Source: Pseudomonas ekonensis
GTDB lineage: Bacteria; Pseudomonadota; Gammaproteobacteria; Pseudomonadales; Pseudomonadaceae
NCBI RefSeq assembly: GCF_019145435.1
Contig: NZ_JAHSTS010000002.1
Location: 248,001 to 312,000 of the forward strand
DNA length: 64,000 nucleotides
Reading direction: 5' to 3'
The position numbers and the translations under genes are program-made. Positions 8,951-18,073 of this stretch are shown here, one piece after another. The notes beneath the pieces were generated by a model. That model did no database searches, was not told the origin of the DNA, and was given only the letters and a program-made list of their open reading frames with translations. Position 1 is the stretch's first letter. Every line of letters begins with the position of its first letter.

Positions 8951-9952
8951 ATGGCGATCAAACAACTGATAAAACGCACCAGTGGCTGGCTGTACCTCAA
9001 TTCGTCCGTGGGGCGAAACCAACTGCACGGCGCCGGGGTGATCCTGATGCTCCACCGGGTGCTGGCCAACGACCGCGCCGCCGACCTGCCGCACCGCAAC
9101 GAACTGTGCGTGGGATCCAAGGCGTTCGAGCACCTGCTGGTGTGGCTTCGGCGCCATTTCGATTGCGTGCCGCTGATGGAGATCCTGCAGCCCAACGCGC
9201 TGCGCACCGAGCGCCCGCAGGTGGCGCTGACCTTCGACGACGGCTGGCGCGACAACGCGGTCAACGCCTTCGCGCTGCTGCAAAAGCATCAGGTGCCGGC
9301 AAGCGTGTTCCTGTCCACCGACTTCATCGGCAGCCGCCAGCGCTTCTGGTGGGAAAGCGTCGGCGAGACCCTGTGGGGCAGTCACGGCGAGAAGCCGCGC
9401 CAGCACCTGATCGAATGCCTGCATGCCATCGGCCATCCGCTGCCGGTGCTGGTGGACGACATCGACGTCAACCGGCGCAGCCTGTCGTTGCTGCATTACC
9501 TGCAAGGCCTCAAGACCCTCGACCCGGCCATGCTCGAACGCCTGACCGACGAGTGCCCGCAAGAGGCGCTGCCCCAGGCGCTGGACTGGCACCAGGTGCG
9601 CGCGATGGAGGCGTCCGGGCTGGTGCGCTTCGGCCCCCACGGCGCCAGCCACGCGATCCTCACCGGCCTGGACGACGTGCGCCTGAACGAAGAGATCAGC
9701 CGCAGCCGCACCGCCCTGCACAACGGCTGCAACCGGCCGCTGCCGGTGTACTGCTACCCCAACGGCGACAACGATGCGCGAGTGCGCGAACACGTCGCCA
9801 ACCATGACTTCCCGTTCGCCCTGGGCACCGGCACCGGCATCTACCGCGGCGCGGGCGATCCGCTGAACCTGCCGCGCTTGGGCGTCAGCCAGCGCACCGC
9901 GCGCAACCCGGAGCTGCTGTCGTGGCGGATCTTCCGCGGGGCGCGGCCATGA
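8951..9952 (+). CDS. Polysaccharide deacetylase (NodB/CE4 family)
   Basis: 333 aa. The CE4 motif 1 is intact (ALTFDDGWRDNA, with the catalytic-base and metal Asp pair), and motif 2-like HGASHAIL supplies the metal histidines (H-x3-H). MLHRVL and YCYPNGDND also match family members that act on lipid-linked or nascent EPS. No signal peptide is obvious, so it may work on the cytoplasmic face. A GAGAGAGGGC ribosome site precedes the ATG. It overlaps the flippase gene by ATGA. Confidence 0.87.
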   Translation: MAIKQLIKRTSGWLYLNSSVGRNQLHGAGVILMLHRVLANDRAADLPHRNELCVGSKAFEHLLVWLRRHFDCVPLMEILQPNALRTERPQVALTFDDGWRDNAVNAFALLQKHQVPASVFLSTDFIGSRQRFWWESVGETLWGSHGEKPRQHLIECLHAIGHPLPVLVDDIDVNRRSLSLLHYLQGLKTLDPAMLERLTDECPQEALPQALDWHQVRAMEASGLVRFGPHGASHAILTGLDDVRLNEEISRSRTALHNGCNRPLPVYCYPNGDNDARVREHVANHDFPFALGTGTGIYRGAGDPLNLPRLGVSQRTARNPELLSWRIFRGARP

Positions 9953-11253
9953 GCCGAGGCAACTACCTGCGCCACCTGGCCCTGAGCATGGGCACCAAAC
10001 TGGCGATGATCGGCCTGCGCCTTTTGCGCAACGTGCTGCTGGCGCGGATCCTGGGCCCCAGCGAGCGCGGGCTGTTCGCCCTGCTCAGCACCCTGCCGGA
10101 CCTGATCAGCGCGGCCACCAGCGGCGGGCTCAATTCGGCGGTGGGCTATCAGGCGGCCAAACAGCGGCCGATGGGCCTTTTGCTCAGCCAGGTGCTGGTG
10201 TTCGGCTGTCTGCTGGCGGGGCTGATGACCTTGCTGGTGGTGGCGCTGGTGCGTGAATTCGGCGCTGAGCTGGATGTGACGGTGCAACTGGGCCTGCTGG
10301 CCTGGCTGTTGCTGCTGGCGGTGCCGCTGACGGTGCTCAAGAGCGGCCTGCTGACCCTGCACAACGCCTCCGGCGGCGTGGTGGCGTTCAACGCCTTGCG
10401 GCTGGTGGAGTCTTTGGCGCCGCTGCTGCTGTTCCTGGCGCTGTTCTGGATGTGGAAGGAGTCGGCGCTGGAGGCGGCGCTGATCAGTTGGCTGACCGGC
10501 ATAAGCCTGGTGGTGCTGGCCGGCTGGGTGTGGCTGCGGCGCGCGCAGCCCGTGCGCCTGCAATGGGACCGCGCCAGCCAGAACGAACTGCTGCGCTACA
10601 GCGCCCGCAGCCATCCGGACCTGTTGTTCCAGCAGGTGATCCTGCGCTCGGATTACCTGTTCATCGGCGCCCTGCTCGGCAGCGCCGCGCTGGGCCATTA
10701 CGCCATGGCCAGCGCCGCCGCCGAACTGTTGCTGATCGTCCCGGAAGCGGTGACCACGCCGCTGATGAAACGCCTGCTACAGCAGGACGAAGGCATGGAC
10801 CGGCTCACCCCGCTGGCCCTGCGCCTGACCGCCACGGTGATGCTCGGCGCTTGCCTGACGATGGCGCTGATCGGCCAATGGCTGATCGTCACCTTGTTCG
10901 GCGCCGCCTACCAGCCGGCCTACCCGGCCCTCCTGGCGTTGCTGCCGGGCCTGCTGGGGCTGTGCTACGCGAGCATCCTGCGCCTGGACCTGCTGGGCAA
11001 GAACCGCCCCGGCACGGTGTCGCTGCTGATGGGCCTGGGCGCGCTGCTCAACCTGGCGCTGAACCTGCTGCTGATCCCCGCCTACGGCATCGTCGGCGCG
11101 GCGGCGGCCTCGTCCATCGCCTACCTGGCGGTGACGGTGGCGATGCTGGTGCTGTATTGCCGGCTGAGCGGCGTGCCGTTCTGGAAGACCCTGATCATCC
11201 TGCCCGGCGACGTCGCGCCGATGTGGCTGATGCTGCACAGGAAAACCGCATGA
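9949..11253 (+). CDS. Wzx-type oligosaccharide flippase (MOP superfamily)
   Basis: 434 aa, about twelve to fourteen transmembrane helices. The N-terminus (LALSMGTKLAMIGLRLLRNVLLARILGPSE) has the RxxLAR(xL)GP pattern of polysaccharide exporters; the rest has the family's repeated helix-loop pattern. It should flip undecaprenyl-linked repeat units to the periplasm for Wzy. The start at 9949 is fixed by ATGA coupling to the deacetylase; the stop overlaps the next gene in the same way. Confidence 0.88.
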   Translation: MSRGNYLRHLALSMGTKLAMIGLRLLRNVLLARILGPSERGLFALLSTLPDLISAATSGGLNSAVGYQAAKQRPMGLLLSQVLVFGCLLAGLMTLLVVALVREFGAELDVTVQLGLLAWLLLLAVPLTVLKSGLLTLHNASGGVVAFNALRLVESLAPLLLFLALFWMWKESALEAALISWLTGISLVVLAGWVWLRRAQPVRLQWDRASQNELLRYSARSHPDLLFQQVILRSDYLFIGALLGSAALGHYAMASAAAELLLIVPEAVTTPLMKRLLQQDEGMDRLTPLALRLTATVMLGACLTMALIGQWLIVTLFGAAYQPAYPALLALLPGLLGLCYASILRLDLLGKNRPGTVSLLMGLGALLNLALNLLLIPAYGIVGAAAASSIAYLAVTVAMLVLYCRLSGVPFWKTLIILPGDVAPMWLMLHRKTA

Positions 11254-13169
11254 GAAGCCTGGCCCTGCTGCTCGGCCTCGGCCTGTCGCTGGACGCCTTC
11301 GCGGCAGCGATGCGCTGGGGCGACATCCGCGACGGCAGCCTGTACCTGCAGGCGGACCGCCCGGACACGCTGACCGTGCGCTGGGCGCCGGCCTGGCAGG
11401 CCGACGCCAACGAAGAGCACCTGTACCTGCTCGACGGCCAGGGCAAGCTGCAAGGCGAGCGGCTGATCGCCGCCAGCGAGACCCGCGGCAGCCAGAGCTG
11501 GCCCCTGGCGCCGGGCGCGGCCAGTTACCGGCTGGAGATCCCCGGCTACAGTTTCCGCAATTACCGGGTCGAGCACGACGAACGCACCGTCGCCCTGTTC
11601 GCCCCGGCCAAGGTGCATTTCTGCGCCGAGACCCGGGACGGCGACACCCTTTACTTCAAAGTCGCGCCGGGGGAACGTGCGATCCTCGCGGGCAAGTTCC
11701 ACGGCGGCGTCGACGCCCTGCAAGCGCAGCGGGTCGGCGACGGGCAGGTCCTGACGCTGAAACTGTTGCCGTACCCGGCCTATTGGCAGTTCGATCAGGT
11801 GAGCTTGCCGGTCAGCGACCGCGAACAGCTCTGGCGCCTGCGCCTGCAAGGCAGCGGCAAGGCGGCGTTCTGGCTCGACGGCACGGCCAACCTGTTCGCG
11901 CAGGCTCCCGGGCAGCTCAAACCGCTGCGCGAAGACGACGGCCAGACCCGCCTCACCCTGCACGACAAAGTCCTGGGCCGCACGCCGGACCTGGGCGTCG
12001 CCCTGCCCTACGTGCTGCCGCCGCCCGCCAGCCATGCCGTGCTCGATGCGCTGAAGCCGGCGGCGGCCAGTTACTACAGCTTCGTCGACGTGACGGCGAA
12101 GAACCCGCATTTCGAAGACGTCTTCCGCCAGGCCTATCAGGAACGCTTCGGCATCCGCCAGGACATCACCCTGCTCGCCGGCAGCCAGCGCCAGGCCGAC
12201 CTGCGCGCCGACACGCAAAGCAACGGCGGCCTCGACGCCTGGCTCGCCGGCACCCGTGCGCTGGGCGGCAAGGGCACCCACTACATCGGCTTCGCCGACG
12301 AACCGAACCTCAACTACGCCAGCTACGAGCAGTACCGGGCGATCTTCGCCAGCATGGCCCGCCAGGTGCGCAGCGATCCGGCCAACGCCGCAGCCGGCGT
12401 GCGCATCGCGATGCCGGCCAGCTCACGGCTGGTCAACGGACCGTTCGCCGACCACGCGGCGGACAAGCGCGGCCTCGACTGGGCGCGCCGGCTGCTGGAC
12501 GAATCCGCCGCCCAGGTCGATGCCCTGGCCTGGCACGAATGGATGATCCGCGACCTGCTCGCCACCCGCACCTACCGCGACAGCGTGCAGCGCGCCGCGC
12601 AACTGGTCGGGCTGGATGCCCACGGCGCGCCGCGCAAGGCGCTGCTGCTGGACCAGACCAACCTGTCCAGCGGCTCCAGCCTGAGCCCCTACGATCAGGA
12701 CACCCACTACGCTTCGCTGTGGTGGGCGTCGGTGGTGATCAACGCCTCCCAGGACGGCCTGCTGACGATGCTCAACTGGTTTCAGGCCGCCGATGAGCCG
12801 CAGTACCCCAAAGGCATGATCCGGGTGCCGGGCGACGACCGCTTCGAACTCAAGCCGGTGGGCCTGGCTCAGCAGTTCATCCGCCAGCACTGGCTGCACC
12901 AGGTGCTGTGGCTGGACAACGACGCCTTCGAGGTCGATGCGCTGGCGATGGCCGGCGACGACCAACGCTCGCTGCTGGGCGTGAACAAAGGCACACGCCT
13001 GCAACGGGTGGACCTGAGCGGCGCCAAGTGCCCGCTGAACAACGGTGCCCTGCGCTACTTCGGCGCCGACAACCGCAGCCGCGACGCACCCTTTCGCTGC
13101 CAGGACGGCCGCGTGCGCTTCGACCTGCCGGGACAGACCCTGTTCGCCCTGCGCTGGAGCGCTTCATGA
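11250..13169 (+). CDS. Secreted glycoside-hydrolase-like protein of the EPS cluster
   Basis: 639 aa with a cleavable signal peptide (MRSLALLLGLGLSLDAFAA). The N-terminal ~280 residues look like beta-sandwich repeats. The C-terminal ~350 residues resemble a clan-A glycosidase barrel: YIGFADEPNLNYASYEQY could carry the acid/base Glu in the place of the usual NEP, and AWHEWMIRDLL or LLDQTNLSS could carry the nucleophile strand. I do not recognise a named family. By position between wzx and the acyltransferases it may trim or release the polymer in the periplasm, as PslG- or AlgL-type enzymes do in other EPS operons. ATGA coupling fixes the start. Assignment as a glycosidase is inference. Confidence 0.6.
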   Translation: MRSLALLLGLGLSLDAFAAAMRWGDIRDGSLYLQADRPDTLTVRWAPAWQADANEEHLYLLDGQGKLQGERLIAASETRGSQSWPLAPGAASYRLEIPGYSFRNYRVEHDERTVALFAPAKVHFCAETRDGDTLYFKVAPGERAILAGKFHGGVDALQAQRVGDGQVLTLKLLPYPAYWQFDQVSLPVSDREQLWRLRLQGSGKAAFWLDGTANLFAQAPGQLKPLREDDGQTRLTLHDKVLGRTPDLGVALPYVLPPPASHAVLDALKPAAASYYSFVDVTAKNPHFEDVFRQAYQERFGIRQDITLLAGSQRQADLRADTQSNGGLDAWLAGTRALGGKGTHYIGFADEPNLNYASYEQYRAIFASMARQVRSDPANAAAGVRIAMPASSRLVNGPFADHAADKRGLDWARRLLDESAAQVDALAWHEWMIRDLLATRTYRDSVQRAAQLVGLDAHGAPRKALLLDQTNLSSGSSLSPYDQDTHYASLWWASVVINASQDGLLTMLNWFQAADEPQYPKGMIRVPGDDRFELKPVGLAQQFIRQHWLHQVLWLDNDAFEVDALAMAGDDQRSLLGVNKGTRLQRVDLSGAKCPLNNGALRYFGADNRSRDAPFRCQDGRVRFDLPGQTLFALRWSAS

Positions 13170-13237
13170 CCGCCCTTGTGATGTTCTGCCGCGCAGGCCT
13201 TCGGCCGCGCCCTGCACCGTCATCAGGAGTGAACACC

Positions 13238-13927
13238 ATGAATGCCCTGAAAAAACTCAGCGAGCGGATCCACCAGAAAGGCCTCAAGGCCACCTTCAAG
13301 ACCCTGTGGAAACGCTACGTGTTCTTCCACTGGGAACTGCTGTGGATGGAGCGCGACCTGGTCAGCCCGGTGCCGCCCCACAGCCTCAAGCCCTACCCGG
13401 CGCTGCGGGTGGTGAAGATCACCCCGACCAACACCGGCGCCTTCGCCCGCTACTTCGGCGACCGTGTCGGCACCATGGCGGAACTGGCCGCCGAGGGCCA
13501 CACCGGGCACATGCACCTGGACGACCAGGGCGATGCCGTGGCGTTCATCTGGGGCTGCGCGCACAACTACTACGACCGGCATTACTACGGCTGCGAATTC
13601 CCGGTCAAACCCGGCGAGTTCTTCGAGTTCGGCGGCGAACTGACCCGCGCCTACTGGGGCACCGAGCTGTCGGTGGACCTGCAGCTGGAGCTGTGGAAAG
13701 CCATGGCCGCCCAGGGCTGCGACAAGGTGGTGGACGTCTGCGAGTTCCACAACATCCCGGCGCTCAAGCTGCACCTGCGCATGGGCTACACCGAGCAGGG
13801 CCGGATCATGAACGTCTACGGCCTGTTCGGCCGCTGGCGCTTCTACCGCGAAACCCGCTACAGCGGCTCGCGCCTGGATGCGCTGCGCAAGCCTTCCCGT
13901 CCACCTGTCACCGCACCGGCGACCTGA
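13238..13927 (+). CDS. GNAT-like acyltransferase, first of two paralogues
   Basis: 229 aa. The C-terminal part has a GNAT-type end (VCEFHNIPALKLHLRMGYTEQGRI, like the N-x-A-x-x-LY-x-K-x-GF motif). The N-terminus is a basic amphipathic stretch (LKATFKTLWKRYVFFHWELLWMERD). It is about three-quarters identical by eye to the protein at 15994-16686, with FPVKPGEFFEFGGE and MAAQGCDKVVDVCE invariant. It is probably a cytoplasmic enzyme that acylates a sugar of the EPS repeat. A CAGGAG site precedes the ATG. Function is inferred from fold and context only. Confidence 0.68.
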   Translation: MNALKKLSERIHQKGLKATFKTLWKRYVFFHWELLWMERDLVSPVPPHSLKPYPALRVVKITPTNTGAFARYFGDRVGTMAELAAEGHTGHMHLDDQGDAVAFIWGCAHNYYDRHYYGCEFPVKPGEFFEFGGELTRAYWGTELSVDLQLELWKAMAAQGCDKVVDVCEFHNIPALKLHLRMGYTEQGRIMNVYGLFGRWRFYRETRYSGSRLDALRKPSRPPVTAPAT

Positions 13928-13931
13928 CCCT

Positions 13932-15116
13932 ATGGCGCAATTCGAATGGCGCACCTCGCTGTGCGCACCCGACTTCCCGGCCGCGCAATACGAAGCGCTG
14001 CGCCTGCGGGTGACGGACCACACGCCGTTCAACAGCCTGGCTTGGCTGTGCGCGGCCGAACAGGCGCTGGGCGAGGACGAATGCCTGCACATTCTGCTGG
14101 GCTGGGAAGCGGACGAGTTGCGCCTGTGCCTGCCCCTGGTGGCCGGGCGCGAACGCTTCGGCGGCTGGCCCTTTCGGGTCGTGCATCACCTGGGCCATCC
14201 GCTGGCCGACCGCCTCGCGCTGCTTACGCAACTGGACGGCGCCGGCATGCGCCGGGCGCTGGCGCTGATCCGCCGGCGGATGCCCCACGCGCTGCTGCAA
14301 CTCAACGAACTCACGGAGCCGGTGGGCGAACCGAGCGCCCTCACCCACTGGATGGTCGTCAGCTCCACGGGCGAACGGCGGCTGAGCTGCCGGGTGCCGG
14401 TGCACCTGATCAGCGACGCCGACCGCCAGGAGGTCTCCGGCGATCCGCGCTACAAGCTGCGCCGGGCGCGCAAACGGATCGCCGCCTGCGGCGCGGTGGT
14501 GCGGCGCATCGTGCCGGACGCCGACAGCATGGGCCCGCTGCTGCAAGCCATCGGCGAAGTCGAAGCGGTGAGCTGGAAAGGCGACGAAGGCGTCGGCATC
14601 TTCGCCACCGAGCGCAGCCGCCGCTGGATGCACAACGCCTTCACCGCCCTCGCCGCCCAGGGCCGGGTGCGGGTGGTGACGCTGGAGCTGGACGGGCGCT
14701 GCCTCAGCTACCGCCTGGGCCTGCTCGAACAGGGCCGGCTCTACGACTACAACCTCGCGTTCCTGCCGCAGCATGCGGACCTGGGCAGCGGCCGGGTGCT
14801 GCTGGAGGAGTGGATCCGCTGGGGGCTGGACGAGCATTGGCACTGGATCGACGCTTCACGGGTGAGCCTGGAGAACTCCAGCCACCAACTGCACGAACGC
14901 ATGACCGGGCAACTGGAGCACTGGCGCTGGAGCTTCTACTCCTGGCGCCCCAGCGGCCTGCTGCTGGGCCTGGCGCTGCGGCTCTGGCAGCGGCTCAAGC
15001 CGGCGCTGCAGCGATGGCGGGCGCAGCGGGCGACGCCTGACGCCAAGCCAGCGCCCCACACCACCCCAACGACCACGGAGGGCGAACATGCCACGCCAAG
15101 TCATAGTCAACGCTGA
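13932..15116 (+). CDS. BioF2/FemAB-like acyltransferase (GNAT superfamily, CelD type)
   Basis: 394 aa. The pattern NSLAWLCAAEQALG ... LHILLGWEADELRLCLPLV, then KLRRARKRIAA and the long GNAT half (RVRVVTLELDGRCLSYRLGLLEQGRLYDYNLAF) matches the double-GNAT BioF2-like domain found in many polysaccharide operons. It likely modifies an amino or hydroxyl group on the glycan precursor. The ATG at 13932 lies just after the previous stop; the open frame extends a little upstream without a better start. The 3' end overlaps the ChbG-like gene by 29 bp. Confidence 0.75.
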   Translation: MAQFEWRTSLCAPDFPAAQYEALRLRVTDHTPFNSLAWLCAAEQALGEDECLHILLGWEADELRLCLPLVAGRERFGGWPFRVVHHLGHPLADRLALLTQLDGAGMRRALALIRRRMPHALLQLNELTEPVGEPSALTHWMVVSSTGERRLSCRVPVHLISDADRQEVSGDPRYKLRRARKRIAACGAVVRRIVPDADSMGPLLQAIGEVEAVSWKGDEGVGIFATERSRRWMHNAFTALAAQGRVRVVTLELDGRCLSYRLGLLEQGRLYDYNLAFLPQHADLGSGRVLLEEWIRWGLDEHWHWIDASRVSLENSSHQLHERMTGQLEHWRWSFYSWRPSGLLLGLALRLWQRLKPALQRWRAQRATPDAKPAPHTTPTTTEGEHATPSHSQR

Positions 15117-15879
15117 CGATTTCGGCCTCAGCCCGAACGAAAACACGGTGATCTTCGGCGCCTTCAAGGCCGGGGTCATCAGCTCCGCCACCGCCATGGC
15201 CAACATGCCGGCCTTCGAAGCGGCCTGTGCCCTGGCCCGGCATCCGTTGCTCGAAGGACGGGTCGGCCTGCACTTCAACCTGACCTACGGACGGCCCCTG
15301 AGCCAGGCGATCCTGGCCCGCCGCACCTTCTGCGACAGCCACGGCGTGTTCGACCTCAACCTGCCGCGCCACAGCCTGTGGCTCGGCCGTGAGGACCGCG
15401 AAGCGGTGCAGCAGGAATTGCAGGCGCAATGGCAGCGCTGCGTCGATCACGGCCTGCGCCCCAGCCATCTGGATTCCCACCAGCACGTGCACAACATCTG
15501 GCCGATCGGCGAGATCGTCGCCCGCTTCGCCGCCCGCCAAGGCGTGCCGGTGCGCCTGGCGCGCAACCTGGGGCAGAACCTCAACCTGCCCAAGCGCCTG
15601 TTCAAGGGCCTGCTCAACCGCCGTCTGCAAAACCTGGCCGGCGCCACAGCGGATTACGTCTGCACCCCGGTGGACCTGCGCGAGGCGCCCGCGCCGACCG
15701 ACGGTGTGCTGGAGATCGTCGCCCACCCGACGCAACTGACCGGTGATTTCGGCGATGCCTACCTGCAACCGGGCGAGTCCCTGAGCCGCGTGCTAGAGCG
15801 CCGGCTGACGGGGGTCGCACGGATCTCCTACGCCGACCTGAACAAGGAACTGCTGCGCGGCACCGCTGTGCCCGAATGA
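15088..15879 (+). CDS. ChbG/YdjC-family carbohydrate deacetylase
   Basis: 263 aa. The diagnostic N-terminus VNADDFGLSPNEN carries the metal and catalytic Asp pair, GLHFNLTYGRPLS the first His, and LDSHQHVHNIWP the H-x-H metal site. The family removes N-acetyl groups from oligosaccharides through a divalent metal. Together with the NodB enzyme at 8951-9952 it gives the cluster two unrelated deacetylases. An ACGGAGGGCGAAC ribosome site lies in the end of the preceding gene. Confidence 0.88.
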   Translation: MPRQVIVNADDFGLSPNENTVIFGAFKAGVISSATAMANMPAFEAACALARHPLLEGRVGLHFNLTYGRPLSQAILARRTFCDSHGVFDLNLPRHSLWLGREDREAVQQELQAQWQRCVDHGLRPSHLDSHQHVHNIWPIGEIVARFAARQGVPVRLARNLGQNLNLPKRLFKGLLNRRLQNLAGATADYVCTPVDLREAPAPTDGVLEIVAHPTQLTGDFGDAYLQPGESLSRVLERRLTGVARISYADLNKELLRGTAVPE

Positions 15880-15893
15880 CTTACATACCTTGC

Positions 15894-15941
15894 AATACAT
15901 TCGAAGATGGCACTTCGCAATGACCTTGCAAGCGTGATCTA
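15894..15941. repeat. Imperfect inverted repeat between chbG-like and GNAT-like genes
   Basis: TTGCAATACATTCGAAG and, in reverse, CTTCGCAATGACCTTGCAA flank a 6-nt loop. It may be a transcript hairpin or a binding site; no T-run follows, so it is a poor terminator. Confidence 0.35.
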
Positions 15942-15993
15942 TACCCACAAAAAGCGTCATCCACCGCACCGGGCCCAGGCCACGGAGGGCAAC

Positions 15994-16686
15994 ATGAGCG
16001 TCATCGAAAAGCTGCGCGAGCGCATCAAGCAAAAAGGCCTGGGCCGCACCTTCGCCACCCTGTGGAAGCGCTACGTGTTCTTCCACTGGGAACTGCTGTG
16101 GATGGAGCGCGACCTGGTCAGCCCGGTGCCGCCGCACACGCTGCGCCCCTACGAAGGACTGCGCCGGGCGGACATCACGCCAGAGAACGCCACGGCGTTC
16201 GCCAAGCATTTCGGCGACCGCGTGCAGACCATGGCCGAACTGGCCGCCGAGGGCCACACCGGGCACATGTACCTCGATGCCGACGGCCACGCGGTGGCGT
16301 TCATCTGGGGCAGCGTGCGCGACTACCATGACCGCCACTACTACGGCTGCGAATTTCCGGTCAAACCCGGCGAGTTCTTCGAGTTCGGCGGCGAAATGAC
16401 CCGGGCGTACTTCGGCAGCAGCCTGTCGGTGGATGTCCAGGTCGCACTCTGGGAAGCCATGGCCGCCCAGGGCTGCGACAAGGTGGTGGACGTCTGCGAG
16501 ACCCACAACATCCCGGCGCTCAAGCTGCACATCCGCATGGGCTACCACGAACAGGGCCGCGTGACCCACGTCTACGGCCTGTTCGGCCGCTGGCGCCTGT
16601 TCCGCGAGACCCGCTACCAAGGCTCACGGCTGGAGCCCCTGCGCAAGCCGGGCCGGCCGGTGGTGACGGCGGCGGCGCGGGCTTGA
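15994..16686 (+). CDS. GNAT-like acyltransferase, second of two paralogues
   Basis: 230 aa, a near twin of the protein at 13238-13927 along its whole length (shared LWKRYVFFHWELLWMERD, EFPVKPGEFFEFGGE, HNIPALKLH-RMGY). Differences cluster at residues ~45-75 and ~100-115, which could change the acyl donor or sugar acceptor. It follows the ChbG-like gene after 114 bp rather than overlapping, unlike most genes here, so it may have its own promoter. A GGAGGG ribosome site lies 6 nt before the ATG. It ends the EPS cluster. Confidence 0.68.
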   Translation: MSVIEKLRERIKQKGLGRTFATLWKRYVFFHWELLWMERDLVSPVPPHTLRPYEGLRRADITPENATAFAKHFGDRVQTMAELAAEGHTGHMYLDADGHAVAFIWGSVRDYHDRHYYGCEFPVKPGEFFEFGGEMTRAYFGSSLSVDVQVALWEAMAAQGCDKVVDVCETHNIPALKLHIRMGYHEQGRVTHVYGLFGRWRLFRETRYQGSRLEPLRKPGRPVVTAAARA

Positions 16687-16758
16687 CCGAGGCCTCCTGC
16701 GGATCAAAGAAGCGTTGCCTACATGAATACCGCATTGTGGCGAGTGGACTGACAGGGT

Positions 16759-16779
16759 GCGCTGAATGTCACTCAGCGC
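16759..16779. terminator. Hairpin between convergent genes
   Basis: A GCGCTGA/TCAGCGC stem with a 7-nt loop lies between the end of the EPS operon (+) and the end of the methyltransferase (-), overlapping its stop codon. No clear T-tract, so it is a weak candidate. Confidence 0.35.
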
Positions 16780-17579
16780 TTGTCCGCCACCAGGGTGAAG
16801 CACATCGGCACCTGCGCCGTCTGCCCTTCGTAGCGGTCGTACAGTTCTTCGCGGTTGGAGTGCGGGTATTCCTTGAAGTGCGCGATGGTCAGCCCCGCGC
16901 CGATGGCGCCGCTGAAGATCGCGCCCAGGGTGTGCACGAACCAGTAGGACGGCGCGGTCTTCTGTTCGACCTTGCCGGCGTAGACGATGGGTTCTTCCTG
17001 CACGAACGGCTCCTGGCGGAAATACGACGTGGCCACGCGAAACGGATCCTCGGCCTCAGGGTCGAGCATTTCCAGGAACGGGTGGGTTTCGTAGATCACC
17101 AGATGTCCGCCGGGCCTCAACACCCGGGCGACATGACGCAAGAACACGCCGATGTCGGGCATCCAGTTGAGGACGCCGATGGTGATCAGTGCCACGTCGA
17201 AGCGGCCGTCCAGTTCGGCCGGCAAGCGGTGGATATCGGCTTCGATGAATTGCGCATCAAAGGGCGAACGCGCGTTCAGCACCCGGGCCTGCTCCAGGAA
17301 CGCCGCCGACTGATCGACCCCGGTCACCCGTCTCGCCCCCAGCGCGAACAGCGACAGGCTCTCCCGGCCGTTGTTGCAGCCCAGTTGCACCACGTCCTTG
17401 CCCTCGACCCCGACCTGCTCCAGCAGGGCGCGCAGGGTGTCGTCCAGGCAGGAGAAATCCGTTTGGGCGACGCTGGCCAGCAAGGCTTGCCATTCGGGCG
17501 TGTCGCGGTGATGGCGGGCGGAATCGTTCCAGGCCTGACGGTTGCTGTCGACGGCGTCTTGAGGGTTCGGCACTTCCAT
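16773..17579 (-). CDS. Class I SAM-dependent methyltransferase
   Basis: 268 aa. It has the Rossmann methyltransferase signature: motif I VVQLGCNNGRES (the GxGxG region as GCNNG), the acidic end of strand 2 in VTGVDQSAAFL, motif II/III FDVALITIGVLNWM and the post-motif RVLRPGGHLVIYETHP. It is a soluble cytoplasmic enzyme; the substrate is unknown. It is convergent to the EPS operon and probably independent of it. Confidence 0.85.
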   Translation of the reverse strand: MEVPNPQDAVDSNRQAWNDSARHHRDTPEWQALLASVAQTDFSCLDDTLRALLEQVGVEGKDVVQLGCNNGRESLSLFALGARRVTGVDQSAAFLEQARVLNARSPFDAQFIEADIHRLPAELDGRFDVALITIGVLNWMPDIGVFLRHVARVLRPGGHLVIYETHPFLEMLDPEAEDPFRVATSYFRQEPFVQEEPIVYAGKVEQKTAPSYWFVHTLGAIFSGAIGAGLTIAHFKEYPHSNREELYDRYEGQTAQVPMCFTLVADKR

Positions 17580-17716
17580 GGCGCTCTCCGGGTGGGGCTC
17601 GTGATTGAGCGGCCCGAGTCTAGATCAGCCTGGCGCCGCCAGTTGTTGGGAACATGTAACCGGCGGCGCGGCTATAGTTAACAGCCTTGGGGAAAACCGT
17701 TTCCGCAGGTGCCGCC

Positions 17717-18064
17717 ATGCGAACGCTCACTTGGTCGCTGTTGCCGGGCTGTCTGCTCGCCGCCGCTCAGGCCCAGGCGCTGGACAGCAACTTCAATTAC
17801 TACGGGGCGGACCAGCCCTTCGCCCACCCCGCGCCGCCGTCGCTGTCAGCTCCGCCGCCGCGCAGCTTCGATGACACGTCGCCGCAGGACTTCATCGTCA
17901 TCCCGGACCGTCACGTGTTCCACGACTCGCAATTGCCGACGGTGGCCGACGCCACGGTGCGGGTCTTCGTGCGCACCTACGATGCCGAGCGCGGCATCTA
18001 CGTCAACGACGAGGTGCTGGATCCCACCTGCCTGCTGGAGTGCCTGAGCCCTCAGACACAGTGA
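17717..18064 (+). CDS. Small exported hypothetical protein
   Basis: 115 aa with a signal peptide (MRTLTWSLLPGCLLAAAQAQA, probable cleavage after AQA). The mature part is proline-rich (HPAPPSLSAPPPRSF) and then has RVFVRTYDAERGIYVNDEVLDPTCLLECLS, with two cysteines near the end that could form a disulfide. I do not recognise the family. An in-frame ATG 10 codons upstream exists, but the signal sequence fits the later start. It lies directly before the REP array. Confidence 0.65.
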   Translation: MRTLTWSLLPGCLLAAAQAQALDSNFNYYGADQPFAHPAPPSLSAPPPRSFDDTSPQDFIVIPDRHVFHDSQLPTVADATVRVFVRTYDAERGIYVNDEVLDPTCLLECLSPQTQ

Positions 18065-18073
18065 TGGCCTCTG

